Shown here: positions 1-13,200 of the stretch, one piece after another
Position numbering within the stretch: position 1 is the first letter of the stretch
How the letters are laid out: each line of letters begins with the position of its first letter
Origin: Antedon bifida
Taxonomy: Eukaryota > Echinodermata > Crinoidea > Comatulida > Antedonidae
NCBI GenBank assembly: GCA_963402885.1
Contig: OY727096.1
Location: 27,261,820-27,325,819 of the forward strand
Reading direction: 5' to 3'
DNA: 64,000 nucleotides
Program-made: the position numbers and the translations under genes
The notes under the pieces: model-generated
Database searches by the model: none
The model's input: the letters and a program-made list of their open reading frames with translations, nothing else
What the model was told of the DNA's origin: nothing

Positions 1-345
1 TAGTTTCCCCTATGTTTCACATTTTTTTGGATTTTATTTGTTGCACGAGCTTGTTGAAAATAAGCACTTCAGTGTGGGGGATAGTTCAAATTACACAGTA
101 AAATCTCTATTCTTTTGTACACAAATAGAGAGGCATTTTTAAAAAACTATGAAAAATAAACGGTGTGGTAAAAAATCAGATGACTAAATATGGGTAATAT
201 AACTTTTACGTTTCTGGTATTTTATATATTTTTGCCAAAATTTGTATTTGACCATTTTAAGGGAAATTAATGTTTTTACGTCTTTTTCTATTACAAATAT
301 TTGATTTATGTATAATTAACCAGATATTATGTTTAAAATGTTGGA
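1..345 (+). mobile_element. Dispersed repeat, left arm of an inverted pair
   Basis: About 340 bp beginning TAGTTTCCCCTATG closely matches the reverse complement of 6236-6760 (shared blocks include CTATTTACAAAA-like, GTGTGGTAAAA and TTTGACCAT segments). No coding capacity is visible. It may extend beyond the window edge. Confidence 0.75.
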
Positions 346-486
346 TCTACTCTCTCTCCCCTGTTAATAGGTCTAGCTCTTAAATTTATGTAGTGTTGTT
401 TTAGGAATTTGTGACAAACATAAAACCTGCAGTGTTGGTTGTACTCTCTTCGATATCTTTCAATAAATTGATGTTTCTATACTCAC

Positions 487-1160
487 TGTCCATCCACCAT
501 CTTCCCTCATGTCACAGTAAACATTAAACTCTGGTCTTCCATCTGTTGGCTGTATCACATATTCACCACTCAAAGCAGAAGGATCATGTTTTAAGATGTC
601 ACTACAGTCCCGGTTAAAACATTTCACTAAAATTACATAACCGTAACAAATAACTGATAGCAAAAAATGCCAACCCAGGTATTTTGATCTTTAAAATGGT
701 TTCAATAATTAATATTAATAATGAGTATGCCTCGTTGATAGCCTACTCTTTGAAACTGAGAACTGTAATCTGTTATTAATGTTATAGATTAGGCCTATTT
801 AGACATTTCCTCAAGCTTAATTCAATCTAATTTAATTTTCATACATTTTTGTATCATCGATATTTAAAATACAGCAGCTATTGCTATCTAAAATAATTCA
901 TATTCTTTTTATTTCCTGAACAGGCGTAGGGCCTATCTTTGTTTATCTTTATGTTATAGAAATCGATTCTCATTCTACAGTAGGTAGGTGGAGAGGCTGA
1001 AGACAATAGGCTATTTACAGTATAACTCATCCCTACCTAGCTTATTATTACACTTGCCTGGAAGGGTGCACATATCCTGATCCCCAGGTTCTTCTGTTGA
1101 GTTACAGGTAACTAACACTAGCAACATACAACCAAGTACTAAATCTCGGATATACATCAT
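487..1160 (-). CDS. Fibrinogen-related secreted protein, 5-prime exons (partial)
   Basis: Two coding exons of a gene that continues beyond the left edge. Exon 1 (1160-1052) starts at the first of two adjacent ATGs. It encodes a signal peptide (hydrophobic core GCMLLVLV) and a short Cys-containing linker, and ends at a GTAATA donor. Exon 2 (626-487) follows a TTTTAG acceptor and ends at a perfect GTGAGT donor; the phases join (phase 1, then phase 0). Exon 2 encodes the start of a fibrinogen C-terminal domain: RDCSDIL, SGEYVIQP, FNVYCDM and EDGGWT are the family's first conserved blocks. Family members are usually secreted lectin-like proteins that bind glycans or acetylated groups in innate immunity or adhesion. 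The calcium-binding and ligand-pocket part lies outside the window, so ligand class cannot be judged. An alternative donor 2 nt earlier in exon 1 would break frame. Confidence 0.8.
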
Positions 1161-1260
1161 ACTCTAGCACTAGAAGTTCATTCAGTACAATTGGCGTTGA
1201 TAATTGGTGTTTAGCTAAAATTAGAAAAGGGTATAGTCATACTATGAATTTTGTTCTACA

Positions 1261-1420
1261 GCTCTGTCTACACTATCAAACTAGTTTGTGTGTGTGTTAT
1301 ATGCCCAAATATGGTAGTGATATGCTTAAAAATGGTAGTGATATGACATCATCATGTCCATGTAGACCTATGGGCACATCACATTTTTTGTCACATAAAG
1401 TTTGATTGTGTAGACAGAGC
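1261..1420. mobile_element. Foldback MITE, GCTCTGTCTACAC family, copy 1
   Basis: Terminal inverted repeat GCTCTGTCTACACTATCAAA at the left and TTTGATTGTGTAGACAGAGC at the right. The interior contains TGATGTGCCCA/TGGGCACATCA arms, so the whole element can form a hairpin. Flanks are TAC and TAA. Confidence 0.8.
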
Positions 1421-2806
1421 AGAGCTTAAGAACAACAAAAAACCTGATCAGTCAACAAGCCTATGAAGTCAATAAGTTACCAGCCTGCAGTAAAGAGTCA
1501 CTATAGCCTATAATTCTAGCCTATACATGAAAACACGCTTTAATTACATGGAACAAAATAAGTAAGAGAGTCACACTTCGTTATAGGTAGGCCTATCATA
1601 TTGTTGGGTTCATAGCAAGTCTTTTTCAAAACAACAAAACAAAAGTTTAAATTAAAATGGTGAAAAGACGGATAAAAAACAGCATTAACATTTGTCTTTC
1701 ACATTGTGAAGGTAGAAAACTGTTCAATTGGAGACTTTTATTCGTTCTCCAACATACAGTTTTCTATCTAAATCGATAATAGAAATGTAATACTTACTTT
1801 CAATGTTCTCTACTCGACAGCTAAATGATGAATCGTATGTCTCGTTTCTCACATAGTGCAATATTGAAGTAGGCCTACTTTTATAGAGATCGATTGGGAA
1901 AAAACCCATATGTTTTCTCATCAAATGCATTCAAATGATTGTTTATAATAGGATTTATCATGTAATCCGAATCAAGTTATTATGCTGAATAGTATTTGAA
2001 TATCTTCTAAGTTTTAGTAGGCTAGCTAATTGACTCGTGAAATAGATAAAACTGAACTCTTTTGTAATTTGCCTCTGTAAACATTAAATTTAAGAGAAAA
2101 TAAATTTGTGAATACGGCCCAATATCCTAATTGGATTTTGTACACATTTGAGAGGATTTAATTAAAACATTTTTTCTAGAATTTGTTCGGGTAATTGGTT
2201 CGTGAAAAAGATTAAACACTTTTGTAATTTGCTGTTTGTAAACACTCAAAGCAGGATGTTAAGCTTGACTTTATTCAGTTATACACAGTACAGGAGATTC
2301 ACATGTTGACATTCACAATACAAGCGTATGTTCACACAACATAATAATAGAGAATATACATAATATAAAAGCTGCAAAGCGTTTTTACATTGATAACAAC
2401 AAATAGTACGAAAAGTATATTTTTAGTAAAACAAAAATCGTCGATCTGAATCATATCCAAGTTACAACCGACATAAAGTGATTGTGTGGTGTGTGGTTAA
2501 CTCTCTGAAAACCCGCTTTAAAAACGAAATCAAAAACTTTAGCCTATGCATGGAACTGCATGCAATACACATAACAGTGATATTTATTAGGGCGTCATCT
2601 GTTCACCCCACCAACGAGTTTTACAATAACAAACTGTTTCCCCCTTATTCAAATTATAAAAAGATGCTTGAACCAATTTGGAGAGTGTGTGTTGAAGACG
2701 TTTGAAAACAACTATAGCGTTCTGAATACGTAATAGAAATAGAGCGCGTTTAATGTGAACCTGTTGACCATTGAAGACGTTAAAGTAGCGTTCTTCAACA
2801 CGTTTA

Positions 2807-2880
2807 TGCAGTCGCGTGCTCAAGTTAGTGTTTACCTACCGACCAATCGACCGACATAGTGTGAGCTGTAGAGTCGGTGT
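2807..2880 (-). mobile_element. GGTCGGTCGGT / CGACTCTACAGCT repeat family, fragment
   Basis: Reverse complement of the block at 63735-63815: GCAGTCGCGTGCTCAAGTTA, GTGTTTACC, tandem GACC, then AGCTGTAGAGTCG. Confidence 0.6.
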
Positions 2881-3175
2881 CGGTCAATACATTATAGTGT
2901 AACCGCTATTTATCGGTAAGTCATCATGGTTTTTGTGACGGAAAGTAATGAAATGTTGGCTCTTATCCATAATGGCTTATTAAAAAAATGTATACATCAA
3001 ATCTTTTTCATTTCTTGAATCAATTTAATTAATTTGAATGTTATTTGTTATTATAGTATCAATTTTTATTTCAAAATTTTTCTTTTTATTTAGTTAATTT
3101 AAAATGATATCTTTTTATAATATTTTGTAATTGTTAATACTTGGATCGCGAATACAGCCACAACAATTTTATATA

Positions 3176-3672
3176 TGCTGCAGTATCAGTGAACTTGCAA
3201 TGTCTGCCTTATAAACTTCTACATTGAAGCAAACTAAAAACATATTGCATTAAGAAATAAAGTTACTGCAGTAGAATTGAGTTATATAAGATGGGCGGGA
3301 AAATAAAAACCTTTAAATGAGGACTGATTGTTGAAAATAATATTTATGGTTTTTATGTTTGATTTAAGAATGCTGAGAGGAGATTTGTCACTAGAAGAGA
3401 TGGTTCACATGAAATTATGTCCAGTTGCAAATAAACAATCCAATGAGGGACCTAATCGAAATTATTCTATAAAATTACTGCAGTAACTACATTTTCTAAT
3501 TGCAATATGCTTTTAGTTTGTTTCAATGTAGAAGTTTTATGAGGCAGATATTGTAATAAAACAGTGTATATGATTACTACACAAAAAAGCTTGCTGAATA
3601 ATTTCATAAACCGGTTTACGAGTAAAAAAAATGCAGTTACTGCAGAAAAGCAATTTTGACATGGTCCCTTAA
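3176..3672. mobile_element. CTGCAGTAACTGCAGT-family repeat, composite
   Basis: Several CTGCAGTA blocks, two oppositely oriented copies of an AACTTCTACATTGAA segment, and a right end TTGACATGGTCCCTTAA that mirrors the left end of the copy at 11277. Looks like two nested or rearranged copies. Confidence 0.55.
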
Positions 3673-4278
3673 TAGATTTGCAATTGTTAGCTTGTTCATG
3701 TTTTGGTTGCCAACATAAGACTGTTTCAGAATTTGTCTGATACTGCTTATAAGTGTGATTGATGAATACCGGACAGGATCTACACCTGTTACTGAATTTA
3801 ATATTGCTGTACTGTACATTATTTAATGAAGATTTCGTTCTGTAATAAAAAAAATGAATATTTTATTGTCCTCTTTTCTTGTTTAGTACATTTGTGACGA
3901 TCTTGTTTTTAACCTTTTAAAATCTAAAGTTACCTTTCTAAATCTATAAAGTTACGATTTTATTTCATCTTGAGATGGATTTATTAATATAATATGAGTT
4001 AAATGGGGATAATATTATTTCCATGAGTTGAATGATTGACTGTTCTATTCAACGAAGTGTAACCTTGTTATCTAATTTAGTGATTACAGATTTTTAATAT
4101 TGTTGAAACAGATATTGAAAGATAATGAGGAGAGAAAAAATGTGTCTGCCGCCCTCTTGTATTTTTCATTGATTTGTTGTGTCCGTCGGGTCGTCGGCCT
4201 CGATCATCCCTCGCGGATCGTCAGGTATTTCCTGTGTGTAAGCTGCTAGGCTAGGCCTAGTAAATTATTTTGTTCGTG

Positions 4279-7200
4279 ATGCCGAAAATCGATATATTAG
4301 AACTTTATTTTATTACCATCTGTGTTTTTCTGTTACCGAGAAGTCAAGGTATGTGTGTGGGTATTTATATACATTTGAAAATAACCACATTTGGTTTAAA
4401 TTAGTATTAAAATAACCTTGCTTTGACCGAAGCAAGGCTAGGCCTAGCTCCAAACCAGGCCTAGCCTAGGCCTAGCTAGTCTTGTCGGGATCCGTCAGGA
4501 CTACTTATTGTAGGCCTCTGTGATAGGACAGGTCTATGTAGGCTACTTATGTTTTAGCTAGGCCCTACGAGTAGTAGCCTTTATATATTATTATTATTAT
4601 TATTTAAAGGCTTTAACAATGTCGTGTTTACTTTTATTTTGTTCGCAAAATATAAAAACAAGTTCCAGAATTTTGTATAAGGTTTTCCGCAAATAGCGTT
4701 CGCATTGTTGGAAGGATTGGGGGCAAACATCACGCACATGATTTGTTGTTTGTAGGTACACATTGTTTACTCCCAAACCCCTTCCATCATGCATTATTGT
4801 GCAATCCAATGACATTCCTCGCAAAATCAAGCGATTTATTTGCCTACCTAATGGAGCGTCACTAGAAGGCCTATGCTTTTTTCAAATTTGAAGGGCACGC
4901 TAAATACATTTTCATTCAAAAAACAAAATACTGGAATAATAATTAATATTTGTCTGGATTATTGTGTAAATGACCTCATTACATCCAACCACTATACGAT
5001 CGATGTTATTCATTTATGTCGGAGTCCATAGCATATAATAAGGAACCCCCATATTATATGTTTTAATAATATGTCTTGGCCTGGGAAATGTGGGCTATTG
5101 AGCAAGAAGGGAACAATTTTATTTATAAGAAAGACATACAAATAGCACTACCACTAGGCCCTAGTAGTAGTACTAGGCAAGACTGTGAATTAGATTAAAA
5201 CATGATAAATATGATCTTTCGTTCTACATTTTGCAGGAAGCCTTCATCATGCCCTGCACTACTACGATACTCTTCACACGGACAACATCAAACATCACAT
5301 AGTCAAACGAGGTGCCGATCACCTTGATCGACATGTGCGATACATTACTTTTACAACTCTAGGAAAGTATGTAAAATCGTATTATTTAGTTAATTATTTT
5401 ATTAATGCTTTTCTATTGCCTCAGTCTCAATGTGAACCTTTTTGCATTATATATAGTATAAGTACAGTATATATATAAATACAAAAGTCTGTTGACCTGC
5501 TCATTGGCATAGTGGTGTTTTCAGTCATTGTATATGCATTAATTATATTATGTTTGTAGGCCTATAGTATGACCCCAACAAATCTGAATATTTTTAGCCA
5601 GTAAAGATTAAAAAATGGTTCATTGTCATTGGGCTCACTCGAATTAGTTTGTTTAACCTTTGTGGATAGTTCACCATCCAATAACCCATCAGAATGTCAA
5701 TCTTACTACAGTATATTAATTACCCTCTATCTCAGCTTTTACTAGAGTTATTCTTTTATCAGACAATGCCAAGTAAGTTGATATAAAATAAAATTTATTT
5801 GACTTTTCTTTTTAAAGGAAATTTGATATGGAACTTAGACCATCTCAAACAGCTTTATCAACCAATTTTAAAGCTTATGCAATAGGAGAAGATGGTACAA
5901 AAGAAGAGTATGATTTTGATAGAGATAGTATACTTGAAGGACACTTAAGAGGTAATTTTGATTATCACATCCAACAGCAAGCAACTTGTTTTTTACAGAG
6001 ATACTTTAGATAAACTAACCCTGGACCTTGTGATTAAAAGGCAAGCATGTTGTACCACTAATACTACAGTACAACTATTATTTTCCCCCATAAATAAATA
6101 ATTTGTTAAAAAAGTGTTATAGGCCAAAAGTCTGGAAGTCAATGGGTTTTTCGTTGATAAGATAACTGTTTATTTTTGTATTTTTATAAACGTAATCATT
6201 ATTTTTGTTGATTCTTTTCCTTAAAGCTCAGGTACAGGCATGAATTTTAAATATAATATTTTGTTAATTGTACATAAACCAAATATTTGTCACAGAAATC
6301 AAGACGAAAAAACATGAATTTCCCTTAATATGGTCAAATACAAAATTTGGCAAAATTCTTCCATAAAAACCAGAAAGACTTTTTTTCAGTAGTTAGGTAG
6401 TTAACCTAATGTAATAACATGTCTGGTGACTCCCTAGACGGTGAAAAAAGATGGTGGATATACGGTGGATAATTTTTGCTATAGCATGAAAATAAAAATC
6501 TGAAGTTGAATAAAAATATCAGAAATGTAATATTCAAGTTATAGTACCTATATTTATTCATCTGATAAAATGTTTTACCACACCGTTTATATTTCATAGC
6601 TTTTTAAAATGCCTCTCTATTTACAAAATGTGTGTACAAACGAATAGAGATTTTACTGTGTAATTTGAACTATCCCCCCACTGATAAGAAAGTGCTTATT
6701 TTCAACAAGCTTGTGTAACACAAATAAAATCCCAAAAATTATGAAACATAGGGGAAACTATAGATCGATAATTATTGGAATGTATAATCAATAGAAATTT
6801 TTTGCCCGCACCTGGCCTTTAAAGGCAAAATTGAATAAGTTTATTAAAACTACAAAATGACATATTCAAAGTTTGATTTATTGTCTTTGGGGACAATATA
6901 CCTTTAAGCTATATTTTTATGTTATATCATTAAAAATCCCTTTATATCATTACAATTTTATTGGTGATAGATTAATAAAAAAGACTGATTGATGTTGAAT
7001 GATTAATTGACAGATATTTGGATTTTATTTAAATTGCTAATCTTTTTTTTTTTATTATTTGTTTATACAGATGATTATGATTCACATGTCCATTGTCATA
7101 TAGAGGATGGTAACACAATAAATGCTAAAATAGTAACAGAACAAGAAACATATATTATTGAGGTCAGTATCATATGTCTGATAAATATTCTAAATATAAT

Positions 7201-10200
7201 AATTATCTAATTGAAATTTGTTTACGTTCGTTTACTGTAAAGAAAAAAATTAAATGTTTGTTCTACTTCTTTTGTTTCATATACATGTACTAGCCTATTG
7301 AAAATCAGACCAGTACTAGCCTATTGAAAATCAGACCAGTACTGGCCTATTAAAAATCAGACCAGTACTAGCCTATTGAAAATCAGACCAGTACTAGCCT
7401 ATTGAAAATCAGACCAGTACTGGCCTATTAAAAATCAGATCAGTACTAGCCTATTGAAAATCAGACCAGTACTAGCTATTGAAAATCAAACCAGTGCTAG
7501 CCCAAACTAGGCCAATAACTTTAGGCTAGTTTCCAGTTTCCAACCCACAAAATAGTCAATCTTTGTGTGATTGTTTGTGTTTGAGTGTGGGCTACTAACA
7601 TCTGTCAAACTATCCCAATTGACATTTGGGCTAGTGGAAAATTGATTGTAATCTGTTTCCTACGAATGTACATTTAAACAATTGTAAACCATCCGACTGA
7701 GTCAGTTCTGCCGATGACACTTTCGCAACCTTTTCTTAGATCTCAATGAGTCATCATAGGAAAGCTCAGCTTGGATACGATAGACTTCCTTTCACATTTT
7801 CTATGAGTAATTTTATGAAAGTTAACAGTCAATTTACAATTCAAATTAGTCATTTCATTTTCTGTATGAGGCAATATGAGAAAGATTGCATTGTTCTGAA
7901 GCCTTGTCTACACTATCAAACTTTATGTGACAATAACAAAAATGTGATGTGCCCATATATGTCATATCACTTCCATATTTGGGCCTAACACACTTTTTTT
8001 GTCAAACTAGTATATGTTTGCTTTCTTTGACATTGACTTGATATTAAAACTCTGGAGTTGTGCAAAGCTTAAAAAAATGTTTCCAAAATCACATAAATTA
8101 GTAAATAAATAAAGTACGTAATTAGTCTAAAAACATGTTTAATTGAAAATCAGATTTCTAAAATTGCCTCCTTCCCAGAAGGTCACATTTTTACCACTGT
8201 GAAACAAACTAAGCTACATATTCATTAAATGTCATAAATTTTTAAAACAAAGTGGGTGAGACGATCGATAAGTCGGATCTTCAGGTTTCATACTTTTCTC
8301 TTCCATTTGTATTATCTCATGTTTGTTAATTGTTGTTAGAAATAAACATAAAATGGTATAGCAAAAAAAGGTGCCTGTACTGTAGTTTAGAAGGAGATTC
8401 GAAAGTACAAAATGTTCGCCACTATTTTGATGTTCAAATACAGTAGTATATTCCTATCAATTATAAAATTGTAATAATTCTGAATTTTTGTGTTCTTAGC
8501 CTTCGTGGAGGCATTTAACAGACGCTAGGAATGGTACTATGATTTCATACCGAAAATCTGATCGCAAAGTAAATGAAACGTAAGTGGTTGATTATAATTA
8601 TGTGTCCTCTGAAACGTGATGTTTACTTGTTTTCGAAGCCATTTTTTAAAACTAATAAATTCGCATCCTAAAGTTTGATACTTCAGAAACTTTCATAATT
8701 AAGCCCTTTATTTAAAGTGAATTATACTATAGGTAGATACTGTAGGTAAATGTCTATTTTTTCAAGGGGGTATTAATGTCTTCCTTTCGTGTCAATGGCC
8801 TTTGTAAAGCTCTGTCTACACTATCAAACTTTGTGACAAAAAAATGTGATGTGTCCTTATATGTTAATTGTTATGTTACGTATCACTACCATATTTGACA
8901 ACATCACACTTTTGTTGTCAAACTTGTTTGATAGTGTAGACAGAGCTTTAGTTTATCCAAGTAAGTAATCCATCATTATTGTTCTTTATTTATATAGGCA
9001 TACATATTGTGCGCATGGTAATCACCTTCCAAAAGATTTGAAATACGAAAGAGGAGAGGAAGAAGACTACCATCATCATCATCACCATTACACCAATGAA
9101 AATGAAGGTACAAACAAAAAAGATTATAAATATATGTATATTGACAATCTTGTATGTTGTCATATGCTTCAGTTGCTGCCATACAAGTATGTGTAATAAG
9201 TATTTGTATTGCATCATTCCATACAGTATGTTCTTATTTGTACTTATATAGCCATCACTTTGACATGTGTTCTTGTCGTACTTATATGGTCAGCTTACAT
9301 ATGTAATTAAACGTACTTATAATATTGCATTGTTGTGGCATTCATATCAATTTCAATTCAATTTTATTTAATCACGGAGGCCAAGATTAAAAACTCATGA
9401 TTGTTCTTCCCTGGGGTTGTGCACATTCACAAAATACAATTTTAACATTTAACATTACTTATAAGGTCATCGCTGATCCAAAATTGTACTTATACATACA
9501 TAATATATGGCCATCGTTGTTGGCCATATACGTTCTTATACATACATATGGCATTCACAATGGTATATATGTACTTGTATGGCCATCATGGTTGCATGTA
9601 CTGGTATAACTGAATATTATTATTTACTATTTAGATGACCATTCAAGAACAAGGAGGTCACTCCGACCCCCTCCAAGGCATGTCTGCCCCTTACTCTTAA
9701 CAGCAGATAACATATTCTATGTCAACATGGGACAGAGTAGTATGTCACAGACAATTAATTACTTAGTAAGTATAAAATTTGGTACAAATCTGAATGTCTG
9801 ATTAAGTCAATGTCAGTCTGGACAGTTTCTAGAAGGTCGTGTTTCAGAATAAATACAGAATAATAAATGAATAAATTTCTAATGATGAATGAATGAATAA
9901 AGTAATGGAATAATAATGCTAAATAATTAAGTTGTATCAAAAATGTTTGTCAAATCATATTAATACCAATATACCATTAGCTAGCTTATGTTTTGGGATG
10001 GTAGACAAAGATTACAGTCTGTGAAGAGTGTAACATGCATTCCGTCCATATTACAAAGCTGTTACAGTCTGTTAATTCACATTCTTTATCTTCTAATGTC
10101 CCCGAACGAAAGCTATTAAATCACATTCTTTATCTTCTAATTTTCCGCGAACAAAAGCTATTATGAGATTGGAGAGTGACTGGAAATGTGAACTAAAATT

Positions 10201-13200
10201 TACAATCTTTTTTCAACGACAGATCTCCTTAGTGGACCGAGTCAATTTGATCTATAAACGAACAAACTGGGATGGCAGAAACTATGGCGGATTCTACTTT
10301 GAAGTTGCGGAGGTAAAATGCATAAAATTATAATGCTTGCTAGTGATGATACATTACGACCTCCCTAGAATCCTGATAATCGCAAGAGCTTCCCGATATT
10401 TTGCATGATCTCCTTCTAATGGTAGCAATTTCTCCTGATTGTTTTTGATAAAGTATTAAAAATATCCCATGATGTACTTAGAGTATGAAGTCAAAGACTT
10501 GTTCTACCTCCAGAATCACAGATTAAGTGGGCCACAGACCAATACCTACGAAGCTGCTCTGTATACAGACCCTTTTACCAAATAACTCGCTCATAATATT
10601 ATTGTAATATGGACATTTTTAAAAAATAAAACAGGAATGCATACTTGCAGTAAACTTTTGGCTAGATTTTTCATTTATTCTTACATAATTAAATAATAAA
10701 TAATATCTTTTTCACAGGTTACTGTTCATAAAACAAAGTTACACAAAAATCATTACAATACAGATCCACCAAATGGTGAAGTGTGGGAAGTACAGGATCT
10801 GTTGGAGGTAATCTTATGTCAAAACCCTTCATGCATAACATAATACAAAAATCTAATACCATATTAGGATGTGAATTATCAGGTGATAAGTAATTTGATG
10901 GTGATTGGCCGTTAAGAAAGCTCACGACCAATCTCAATTACTGGATCATAACAGATTTTTAAAACTAAAGCTCTGTCTACACTATCAAACTTTATGTGAA
11001 AAAAAAGTGATGTGCCCATATATGGACACGATGATGTCATATCACTACCATATTTGGGCACATCACACTTTTTTTTAAAAATTCTAGTTCAATGGTGTAG
11101 ACAGAGCTTAAGGCAATTGCAGAACATGCCAGTTTGAATTTCTCATTGAGGTAAAGATGAGTTATGGCACTCACAATATCAATTACTGTAATCTTTTACA
11201 TGCACAGTCATATTATTGAGAATGCGTACCAAATTTCTAACATTGATATTTAATATAACATTGAAGTTATTAGCCATTAAGGGACCATGTTAAAATTATT
11301 CTACTGCAGTTACTGCAGTAAACTACATTTTGTTATTCTTGTGCAATTATTTAAAAAGCTGTTTAGGAGTCTTAATCATACACATTTTTTATTGCATTGA
11401 CTGCCTCATAAACTTCTACATTGAAACAAACTATAATCATTATTTAATGCAGTAAAATAATTTTCACATGATTCATAATTGTTTAGTACATTGTAAACTG
11501 AGTGAGAAATTATGTTGTAATTCTATTTACTTGCAGATGTACAGCAAACAAAATCACATGAAATTTTGCTTGGCTCACTTATTTACATACCAAGACTTCT
11601 CGAACGGCGTACTTGGCTTGGCATACATAGGAACACAGAGAACTAACGCTGTTGGTGGCATCTGTACACAGTGTAAGAACAACTTTTGCATACTAACAAC
11701 TATACAATATATTTCAATGCAAGGTCTATGTCTAATATTTACATACTTTTCAATTTTTTATGATTATAGCATACCCATCTTCAAGCGGAGAATTATATCT
11801 TAATACTGGATTAACAACCACAATAAATTGGGGGCGCCGGGTACTCACAGACGAAGCTGAACTGGTTACAGCTCATGGTAAATACATTTACTGTATCCTT
11901 AGTGTTTAATCAACTGCTACTTATTAGACAGTAGCATTTATTTGATAGTGACACTTATTTGACTGTAGCACTTATTCAACTGCAACACTTATTTGACAGT
12001 AGCACTTATTTGACACTAGCACTTATTTGACATTCGCCGTTGGTGAACTGCAGCACTTTCTCAACAATAGTGCTTAATGTTTTACATTAGGACTTAATCA
12101 AATGCAGCACTTATTCGACACTAGTACTTATTTGACCTTGATAGTCAACTGAACTGCAGTACTTATTCAACATTAGTGCTTAATATTTGACACCAGCACT
12201 TAATCAACTGCAGCACTTATTCAACTGTAGCGCTTATTCAACTGCAGGGATTATTCAACTGCATTACTTATTCAATTGCAGCACTTATTCGACAGAGCTT
12301 ATTTGACAGTAGTACTTATTAAACTGCAACACTTATTCAACTGTAGCGCTTATTCAACTGTAGCGCTTATTCAACTGCAGGGATTATTCAACTGCATTAC
12401 TTATTTAACTGCAGCACTTATTCGACAGAGCTTATTTGACAGTAGCACTTATTAAACTGCAACACTTATTCAACTGTGGTTGTTATTCATGTGGTGGCTA
12501 TTGATCACTTGTATCCTTATGTAAGAAATATATCTTTATTTTATGCTACAGAATTGGGACATAATTTTGGAAGTGAGCATGACCCGACATCTAGCAACAA
12601 TGAATGCTCCCCCGGTGATGTAGATGGTAACTTTCTTATGTATCCTGCATCTGTCAGCGGCAAGAAGGTTAATCATGATGTAAGTTTATCTTATTCTGAG
12701 GGTATGTTTATGTTTTATTTACTCCACCAAAAAGAAACAGGGCCAGAAGGATTACCAGAAAATGATAGCCATCTCCTTTCCCCATCAACCCTGTTCAATT
12801 TCAATTTTTTCCTAACCTTTTCCTTTTATTTTTTTTATTTCTACGCAGCAATTTTCCGCATGCAGCAAACGTATGATCAATCAAGTATTGAGAGCTAAAT
12901 CTTCCCGTTGCTTTAGAGGTACAAGTCTTGTTATTCCGTTACTATCATAGAAAGTAAATGCATCTCCTTGAAATACGGGGTGCCATATGCAGCAATCGTC
13001 TAGTTAAAATGATAATGTAATTTATACATAGCATTTTGCAATTACAATTTGATTTTAAAATGGCGCACCATACTTGAATTTTCCTCCTAGTACTTTGATA
13101 CTGAATATGTTGTTTTATGGCTACACAGGGCTTTAGTGGTGATATGAGATTCAATGGATGATACAGCACACTAGACCCTTGTAAATAAATTAATTCATTC

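Larger units (their letters stand above)
1161..4278. other. Intergenic region between divergent FReP-like gene and ADAM17
   Basis: Holds a foldback MITE (1261), a (GGTC)n-family fragment (2807), a CTGCAGTA-family composite (3176-3672) and probably both promoters. A GC-richer patch at 4150-4245 is the likely ADAM17 leader. No TATA box could be assigned. Confidence 0.6.

Noticed and set aside
1800-1872. Minus-strand segment reading HYVRNETYDSSFSCRVE with an acceptor-like and a GTAAGT donor-like end
   Set aside because: Could be an orphan exon, but no family recognised and it lies upstream of the FReP signal-peptide exon with no join required.
4581-4830. Two overlapping minus-strand frames in ADAM17 intron 1
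   Set aside because: No recognisable domain, and no splice or codon support.
7288-7496. CRISPR-like array
   Set aside because: Contiguous repeat units without unique spacers, in a eukaryotic intron.
12476-12898. 140-residue frame containing the zinc motif, as a separate gene
   Set aside because: It is ADAM17 exons 12 and 13 read through the intron; splice sites and phases place it in the larger gene.
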